Shown piece by piece: positions 36,901 to 46,900 of a DNA stretch of 64,000 nt. Each line of letters opens with the position of its first letter. The stretch's first letter is position 1. The position numbers were made by a program, and so were the translations under genes. Origin of the DNA: Cornus controversa (lineage: Eukaryota > Streptophyta > Magnoliopsida > Cornales > Cornaceae); assembly GCA_026545225.1 (NCBI GenBank), contig CM048846.1, positions 13,727,975 through 13,791,974 of the forward strand, given 5' to 3'. The notes below the pieces were generated by a model. The model ran no database searches. It was not told where the DNA came from and saw only the letters and a program-made list of their open reading frames with translations.

Positions 36901-39900
36901 TGATAACTGGTCTAGTCTTGCCTGTTTTGTGCCATCTTGTCTCACCCCCTTCAGCATCTCTTTGCACCTTTCTTCGTTTTCTAGTCCAAGTGACGGATTT
37001 GGCCATTTTTGCCTACACCTGTGTCATATATATATATATATATATATATATTAGATCATGCACAGAAAGAAATTAACATGTACATGAATTTCTCATAGTC
37101 AAGAACAATGACAATGCTAGCTGTATTAAGAGACTCAAATCAATTATTTATTTAGCAATGGAATTAATAGCTTGTGCTCAGAGTAGAATATATATATATA
37201 CACACACACACGTGCATATGATGATAAGGTCAAGAGAGAAGTGGTAATTAATTACAAAAACCTGATATGATTTTTGAAGAAGAAGAAGGAAATTACATTC
37301 TTGTGCTACAGTAAAAAAAGAGTGGGCTCCACTACAGTTAAAAAAACATTCCTGTGCTACAGGAGAAGAAACAAGAGAAACACAATTTTTTTGTTTCCAC
37401 TTCCTTTAACAAAAATGAGAAATATTTTTGTTTTTGAGAACAGAAATATTTTTACTAAACATATTTTTTGTTTTTGTTTTTGCCTTTTCAGAAGATGGGA
37501 ACAGAAAAACAAGAAATATTTCTGTTACTAAACGCACCCTTGGTTTTCTTCCTTCATTATTTAAAATTTTGTATTGTGTGGTTGGTATGAATGGTGGTTC
37601 TAGATGCTGTGACATGAAAAAAAAAAGCTTTCCTGTTGCAGCTTAGTTTTAAGGACCTTTTATATTGGGTAGCTTTTTGCTCTTTATGATTGATTCATTG
37701 CTTCTTACTCGGAATTTTGCAAGGCTCACAGTCTTCTCATGGCAGAATCTTGAAGTTAAATCTAAGATGATTTAATTGAAGTAGTTTATAACATTTGGAA
37801 ATGGAAAGAGGGTTTTCCGCCTGCAAAATTTATGTGCAATTTTCTAAACAAATTTATAATAACTACTCACTCGATCATTTTCTTTTTAAATTGAGTGAAG
37901 AAGTTATCAATTGATCATACTTCCCTCAAAAAGAATGGCTCTTTCTTCATATTTTTAAGTTCGTTTTAAATAAAACTTTTATGAAGTACATCTTTTGTTG
38001 TAGACATCAATTCTTTAAATGGATAAGAGGGACATACATGTAGTTAAATAATTGAACCTTCAAAATACAATTACTTTATCCTCTTGCTTGTCTCGTGCTT
38101 AAATGAATTAAAGTACCTTGAGTAAAATATCGCTACCCAATGTAAGCTCTTTTGTGATTATTTATTTGTTTGATAAGTGTTATTCTTGATCCATTATGGC
38201 TCAATAGGTGCCTTAAAATAAAAATGAGATTTAGTAACGTATTAATATCCATTAACCCTGGCCCCCACACCACCCACAAAAAGGAATAAAAAAAAAGGGA
38301 GAGAAAAAAAGATAGAGATTTGCTAAGTTGTATAATTTATGTTATTTTAGGGAGGTCAGGTTTTGGGCATTGGCTTCTAAGTTCTTACATTCTTTCTCAA
38401 CTCCTAGGTTTTGAACTAGTGATTGAGTACAAGGAGAGAAATTAATCTTCTTAAACTTAGCTACTTTCTATTCACTAATCTAGATCAATCTACACGGCTT
38501 GAAATTTGATTTTTCTTTCACTTAGCATAAGGCTCTCTCTTCTCCAACCAATATCAAGCTTTCAACTTGGCAAGTTTGATAAGTTTATTCTATTTCTTAT
38601 CTTGGTTTGAAGTATTTTTTTTTATTGTAGATTTGTATAACATTGGATTTTGCTTCTTCCCATAATTCATTATACATTGAAAACAGTGTTGGCCTCTTAG
38701 AAGGTCAAAGATTTGTTTTTTAAGCGAATGTTTGGCTCCTAGGCAACTTATCAAATCTAAGATTTCTTGACTAGTTAAATTAGCGATCCAGATGAAGTGT
38801 CTGATATTCTCTACAAGCTTGAAATTTGTGTGGATTTTATGTATCAGTCTCGAACAATGGCTTATATCGAGCATGCAAAATACGGCCTTAGTGAATTAGC
38901 CTCAAGTTCTGAACATTAAATATCCTCAAAAGAATCCATATGAAGTATGAGAATGATAGCGAAGGGGAAAAAGTAAAACTATATGAACTGACCAGGAAAT
39001 GATAATGTTGAAACATTACTTAACAGTTAACTCTCTTGAATCCATATTGAGATAATCAACTTAAGAGGGAGAACTAACTGTCACATTATATTGATATTGA
39101 AAAAGAACGAAGAAGAAGACACAGACACACAACTTCCTAATGCAAGGGTTGTCATGCCAAGCACAAGAGAAACAAAGGAATTGTTAGTAATTGTCGGCAT
39201 ACAGGAGGATCATAAACATTTGGATCGAGGAATTGAATGGAATTAGAGGAAACGTGTTTGTTTTAAAATTTTGGAGGAAAGGAGAGGAATAGGAGGGAGA
39301 GCCTTACTCCTTGATCAGTGCTTTGGCTATCCTTTCAAAAGCTATGTTTCTTGGACTTGGGTATGGGAATCAGGTACTGGTACTACATGTCTAGAGGTTG
39401 GATTAATCCATTTCTAAATTTATAGGATACAGGGACTCAGCTAAAAAGTGTCCAAAAATTTAATACGGACAAATATTAGAGACTCAAAGTTTCCAACTAC
39501 CTAAACTATGCGAGTAATTGTTGAAATTAAAACATTAAATTCCTTAAAATTATTTACCAGTGATTTAGTATCATCATTTTTTTTATTAGTAAGAAATATT
39601 ATTATCATTTGTTTCGTAGAGAGGAGACATTGACTTTTGATTCTGATTTTTTAAAATACATTTATATTATTACTCCCTCTGTCCCAAAAAAAGATTCCCT
39701 TTTTGGGAACTCGACTTTTTAAGAGTGTATTGTTTAATATTTTTTTATTGTGAGAGAAGTGAATGAATTCTCAAATTTACCCTTCTAAAATTTTGACTTG
39801 TATTAGTCATGGGCCAATTATTCAATGGTGGGTCCACAATGGAGGGCAAATTAGGAATTTTAAAAAACATGGTGCATTGGATTTTGAAAGGTGGACACTT

Positions 39901-42900
39901 ATTTTGGGATGGAGAGAGTATATAAAAAGAATAAAGACAACATACATTAGCTCATTTTCACTAGAATGTTTAAAGAAACAATTTTAAATAATAAAATTAT
40001 AGGCCATCTATTTTAAATGATAATACTAGTAAACAATTTAAAATAAAGACGGGCATAACATCTGTCCTGCCATCTCTTTTAAAAAGAAAAGACAAATAAA
40101 AGGACATGTTATCTGCTCTTTTACTCTTTTACAATGATCGGTTACTTCTAGAATTGGTACTTATCACATTTCTTTATTGAAAAGAAAAATAAAAAAATAA
40201 GTGGTTGTAGTCTTGTAGAAGTCAGAAGGATAAGAACGCATGGCTCAATGTGATTTTAAAACACACTGCAACTAAGGAAACGTGGCAGCAGGATGACCTT
40301 TAATTGGCCACGCATAGCAGGAGGATTTAAACAGTCTTGAAAATTCCAAATGACATGTGAATTTACACTTTTGCTAGACGTAGGATATCATGCAATAGCA
40401 GCGCCTGGATGACACAATTGTCAACCTGCAAAGGAACTCTATTTTCAAACTGGAAACCTTAATTTTGAACCAGAAACTATCAGGCACATCACAGATGACA
40501 CCCGATCTAACAAAGAAACACAAAAAATTTCAAAACCCTAACAAGCATCCATTGAAACAATTTTCCACAAGCATCTCTTCATCTGTTGTGTTTGATAGAT
40601 GTGAAACATATTTTGTGTACGCGTCTGTGTTGTGTCGTGTCATGTCGACATGGACACCTTGGGGTAATATAGCGAGTCCAGGTAATATAGTTCAAAAATG
40701 GGAGCATCTTATCCCTATTTTTATAACAAGTAAATTTTGCCCTTATTAGTTACAAATTAGAATAAGTATTTCCTTTTTTTTTCCTGGGCAAGATGGAATT
40801 TTTTTATATATGAAACAATATAGTACAATGCAAAACAAGTGGGGGCATACCCCCACTGAGAACAAAAGAAAAACACGCTAGTCCAGAAAAAGTACTAGTT
40901 TTACAAAGAACAAGGACAGTAATGATAAGAAAGGAGAATAAATCCTGAAACTGTACGTCAGAAATGTCAAGAACTTCCCAACAAATCTGTTTAGCAGCTT
41001 CTTCTAGACTTCCCATCATGCATTCTATTATTTCTCTCACTCCAAATATGCCAAATAGTAGTGAACAGTCTTCTAGCAAATCTAACAGCAACTTTTGACC
41101 TTTTTTTTCCCCCTTCGCTACTTTTTCCAAACACAATGAATGTGCTTCTTTTATATTTAGGAGGAGCTTCTGTGGTGTGTTATAAGATTGATTATTTTGG
41201 TTTAGTTGAATAAAATAAAGAGAGATATATGTTATATTAAAGGTTAAGCAGGAACTATAGAATCAAGAAATTTTCAAATAACTAGGATTAAAATTGAATA
41301 TGTGGAATGTGATTTTAGCAAAAATATATTTATACGGAAAAAAAGTGAATATTAGGATTCAAATTGCATATGTGGAATGTGATTTTAGCAAATATATATA
41401 TACAACTGGAAAAATATGAAAATCGAAGGCCAAGAGATGTATAAGAATGAATTTGTTATTCAATCTTGATTTTTCAGTAGGAGAGATTGGAAAGAACGTT
41501 CTTCATAGAAACAAGTAAAATGAGTGTGGAAAAAGATTAGGATGGTTAAATAAAGAAATGCTTTTGGAGTATTGTCTTTCTTTTCCTATTTGAAACTCAC
41601 ACACCCATTTTGTCCCTATGGGACTTGAACCCTCGACCTTCTACTTGGAAGTACCACTAGGTTACAACTTGGAGTATTGTTGATTATTGTTATTATGAAT
41701 TTGAAAGGAAAATTTTATAATATGCGAACTACTAAGAAATGCCATATCCATAAGCTAAATGTATCGTGATAGAACTATGGTAAGACAAAAAAAAAGAGAG
41801 GATAAAAGCCAACTTTAAAATACTTTTGGGATGATACAAATAGCACAAATTTGATACAAAAGGTGAGAGAATCAGCTTAATGGTTGTGCGGGAGGAAGAT
41901 TGGTAAATGCATTGGTTGATTACTACACTGATGAGGTAGATTGGTGTAGTTCACATGGAGAATACTGTTAAAAAAGAGGAAGAGGAAGACACTAAATTAA
42001 TGTGGTCTATAAATTAAGAAAGAGAAGTCATGATCGTAGATGAATGAGTTCCAACACCACCTTGATCTTATTCTATGTACCCCATGAATTTACTCCATAT
42101 GCCCCCTTCAAGCCAAACACAATGGGCAATTGCATATTTGTAATTCCTCAATTACTACCTGGTTTCTTTTGTAAAGATGGACATATTTTCTTCTTATCTA
42201 ATTGAGTCAGGATCTTGCGACATTTTCTTGAATTTATGAAATTGATTTTTTTTCAAAAACCCAAGACAAGGTAAATCAACAATTTGTATTTTCCATCCGT
42301 TGCTCCTTATCAAGATTAAATGTTTAGAGATTTCACATACCTAATCTCTTATCATGGTTGGTTATTGTTTTGTTGGGAATTGTGTCTCAAATTCCTTGTG
42401 TAAATAGGTTTCTATTTTAGAGTTGTATTTTATTAGGTAATTTCTTGTTGGGCAAGTCTTGGGCTCCAAGGATTGTAATCCTTGTTCAACAAGGAATTGG
42501 GTTTCGAATTCTATAAATAGTGTTGTGAAAAACAGCCGCAAACCAAACACAATCACGAAACACGACACAAAACGAATCAAGCACAATACACAGAACACAA
42601 GAATTTACGTGGTTCGACAATGTGCCTATGTCCACGGCAAAGATCCGGCAAAAGATTTCACTATGCGAAAATTAGGAGATTACAAGTTTCAACCCAAACC
42701 CTAGCTCTTGCTCTCTCACTCTCTTTCTGCGGTTTTAGTGTTTTCTCTCGTTAGTACCTCCAAACCCTTAGATGCCCTTATATATCGGGTCAATCGGGTT
42801 GCAATGCGACTTGGGTCGAGACAAAATTTGGGTCACAACATAACAAATAGATACCTAGGTAATGGGTTGGGACTTGTGAGATTGAGAGAGATGTAGTCTC

Positions 42901-43947
42901 ATGAGGGAACTCTTGTGTAGAGGTAATACTCTCATTTTAATTGAGAGATTAAAACTCTTATGTAGATGCAATACTCTCATTGTAATTGAAAGGTCACTTT
43001 CATTGTTTTGAAAGGGCACTTAGAGAGAGAATTTTTGTTTAGAATTTGTGATTTCCTTTTGAGTGAGATTGGTGTACAAGGGTTGAGAGTTGAGCGTTTA
43101 CAATCCTTCAACTTGTACTGTTACAATCTATATAGTGAAATCGGGCTCTCCGTGGACGTAGGCTTGTGTTGCCGAACCACGTATAATTCTTGGTATGTTC
43201 TTGCAAATTGCTTCGTGCTTGTTTACTTATCGTCACATCGTAATATTTGGTGGGACGTGATTGGAGGCTTGTTTCTTAACAGTTTTTATTTCTAGTAAAA
43301 TGGTTGATTATTGGTGTTGTTTTATGGTTCATATTTCTTCATTATCTTCAGTTAGACTTTGTTGGTTTCTCTTCCTTCCATAAGTATGTATTATGTAATT
43401 TTTAAATGGCAGCCATTTTGTGTAAAAGAGTACCTTAAGTCAGGTTTAAACCTAGTCCCCTCTCCTAGCACCTTGGTGGTACTAATGCATTCACTCTTTC
43501 ATCTTATTCACTCCGTATTGGTTTTTGACATTTTGTTAGATACATGTAATTGGAGGAATCATCTATAACCCAAATTTTATATTTGTTTTGTTGAAAAGGC
43601 AGCAGAGTGTGCTCAAATTTAATAACGACCAACAGTGTTTCCTTTTCTTTTGCATTCTTCAAACACTTTGTTGGAAAGGGATGACAATGGGGCAGGTTTG
43701 GGGCGATTTTTTAAACCTTACCCCAACTTGATTACAAATGCCTTCTCCCATCCCTATCCCAAACCTGGGATGGGTTTATACATCCACTCCCATCTCCATC
43801 CCGAGAATGGATTTAATAGCCCGTTCCTGCCCCATCTCGACCCTATATACATATATAGATCTTTACGTATGTGTATATATAAATATATACACATATATAG
43901 ATCAAGATACAAATCAGAAGAAAATCCTAGATATTTATTTGTGTATA

Positions 43948-43984
<37 letters not shown>

Positions 43985-46900
43985 TCTAGCTTACCATGTT
44001 TGGCCGCTGGGAAGTGGAGATGCTAGTAGAAGAGATTTGATTGTAGACAATCACCGAAGAAGTGATTTTTCACCATAGATGATCGTAGACAATTTTCTCG
44101 CTATAAAAGTGATTATTACTAGCCATAGACGATCGTCAACCTTGGACTCACTTATGATCACTGACTGGGGGAAGGAATTAGAATGGAGTGGCAGGTGGCT
44201 GAAAGTGGAATCGGGGTGGGGTGGTGGCTAGGTAAAATGGAAACCTTAAGTCCCCAAGGAAATGAGAATTAAGATATATATATATATATAGGTTAGGGCA
44301 TTTTAGATATATAATTATAAAATAAGTGTATCAATGTAATTTCATTATATAATAGGGGCGGGCTAGGCAGAACAATGGCACCCCTGTTCCCACCCAGATG
44401 TCAGGCCAAGTTCAGCCTTCTTATACCATACCTGCTCATTTAAGAACACACCAAACCCATCCCATTAGGGATGGGGTGGGGTGGTAACTTGCCAGATCGG
44501 GCCTAATTGCCACTCTTATAATGGATTAGCAAGTTCATCCATATTTGCTTTACAATTTTTCTACTCATAAGAAAAAGGTTGATTCCACGTGTTGGAAGGA
44601 GACTAAAGAGACTTGACTGCTCTCAGCTTGAAACTACATCATTGTACTTGTCACTCAGTATGAGTTTTTATCATGCACCAATGGTTCCTTCTTTTATTAC
44701 ACACACACACACATATATATATATATGTATATTCACACACAAATATTTTTAAAAGACTTCAATTTAATGACCACATTGTAGTCACCTACATTTTTTATGC
44801 CATTTCATTGTATTGTTTGAAAATGCTTATATATCTGTATTGCAGCTAAGAGATACATTAGAATTTTTTTTTTAACACCAGTTCTTATTCATCTATTTGG
44901 AGGGCCATACTTTGAATGATCACAATAGTTATATGCTTGTGGAATTTTATGTGATCAGTAATAATAAATAACATATTTAAAAGGAGTTCGTAGCTGCGAT
45001 TAGGAAAAAGAAAAGAATGATAATAGTGAAACTAGTAATGTGTGAGGGCCATACCTTGAATGATCACAATAGTTATATGCTTGTGGATTTTATGTGATCA
45101 GTAATAATAAATAACATATTTAAAAGAGCTGCTATTAGGCAAAAGAATAGAATGATAATAGTGAAACTAGTAATGTGTGGAAATATATTTAGGGTAAATA
45201 TCACTGACAACCCTGAGGTTTGATGTATTGTCACGTGACTAACACCTCCTGTCAGAATTTTCAATATTTTAATAAGTGAAATGTCTTGACTGCCACTGTT
45301 CTTTCTCTCTCATCTCCTCCTCCAACCACCACCGCCAATATTCTCTCTACCATTATCTCGGCTGCCAAATGATGGACAGAATATTCAACATGGGTCAAGC
45401 AAACTTTGAATATTTTAATTCAACTTGCACCTTCCTCTCTGTTGCTCTCATCCTTCTTGGCATCCCTCTCCTCTCTCTCTCTACAATCTCCATTCTCACT
45501 CTCACGTCTCACAGTTACCATGGGTCTTCCGGGTTAAGCATGGCCATGGAGCATGCATTGCTTGCCGGAAATGTGTCTCTGGTTGAAGATTCGGCAGTGA
45601 ATGGGTGGTGACAGGTGGTCCAGTGGAAGTGGGTCTTGCTCCGGTTGCATGGAGTTTTGGTGGTGAAAGAGGACGGTGGTGGACTGTTCTGATGAAGAAT
45701 AAGGTGGTAGTGGGTATGATGACCAGTGATGGTGAAGCTTGGCCATGGTTGTGACGGACTGACGGTGCTCGATGAAGATAACCCAGACAGAAATGGTGAT
45801 GACTGTGATGGGTTCTCTGTGCATGGAGCTTGGACAGTGAGCTTTTGCAGTGGAGGTTATTGGCGGAGTTGATGAAGCTTGGTGAAGATAGCCAAGATGA
45901 TGGTGGCTTCAGAGACATGGAGCCCCGACAGTAATGGGTCTTCTTCATGATGGTTCGCAGAGGTTGATGGAGCTTGTTTTGTATCAATGACGAAACACAA
46001 AGAGAACTTCATAAAGTAACTGAGTTTCATAATGAACACATAAAAGATAAATAAAAATGAGAAGTCGAAAGACAATATGATTCGACAATGATAATAAAAA
46101 ACAGTGCCCAATTCAACAAAATCATAACCAGTATCCATACAATGCCATACAAGAAACGCATAAGAAAAGAAAAGAAAAGGAAGTGCTACAAATAAACCAA
46201 ACAGAATGCTTACATTTTCCCTTGCTTCTTGGTAAAGTGCACGAACACGAGAAGCACCAACCCCAACATAAATCTCCACAAACTGAGAGGCAGAAATGGA
46301 GAAAAAGTTCACACCTGCCTCACCAACAACAGCTTTTGCTAATAAAGTCTTCCCAACCCCAGGGTGACCACAAAGAAGTGTGTCACTTGATAAAGCAACA
46401 TACCATAAAACAGTCATTTCAACCCAAGCCGAGTCATATGTAGAGCATTGCAGAGAACTTGCTTATAAGAGCAAAATGAACAAAGTGAAAAATGCATGTG
46501 GCATAGCTGCATATAGCCAATAAACAGAGAAACAAACAAAAACAGATAAAAAAAAAGAATGAAATCCAAGTAATTCTTTTTAGATGAATCACTGGTATAT
46601 ATTATAAGGAATATATGGATTTTTTATTAGTATCGATTATAAAGAATATACTATTACCACTTACCACACAAACAAAATGGCCCATTCAGCTACTGTGGTG
46701 GTTTGTGCATGGGAGAAGAGGATGTTCATGGCGGTTGCGCATGGAGTTCGTATGGTGACAGAGCTTCACTAGTGGCCATGGTATGGTAGTGAAGATGACT
46801 CGTTGACTTGTCCGGGAGGGAACAACCATGGGGCTTCAATGGAGTTTGGTGGTGGGTGGTTGCTTCGGTAGTGGAAATTTCGGCAGTACTTGTTGGATAT

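Noticed and set aside
46214-46417. A functional FtsH gene on the minus strand
   Set aside because: Only one exon (Walker A) is present, inside a bounded element; Walker B, sensor and protease parts are missing.
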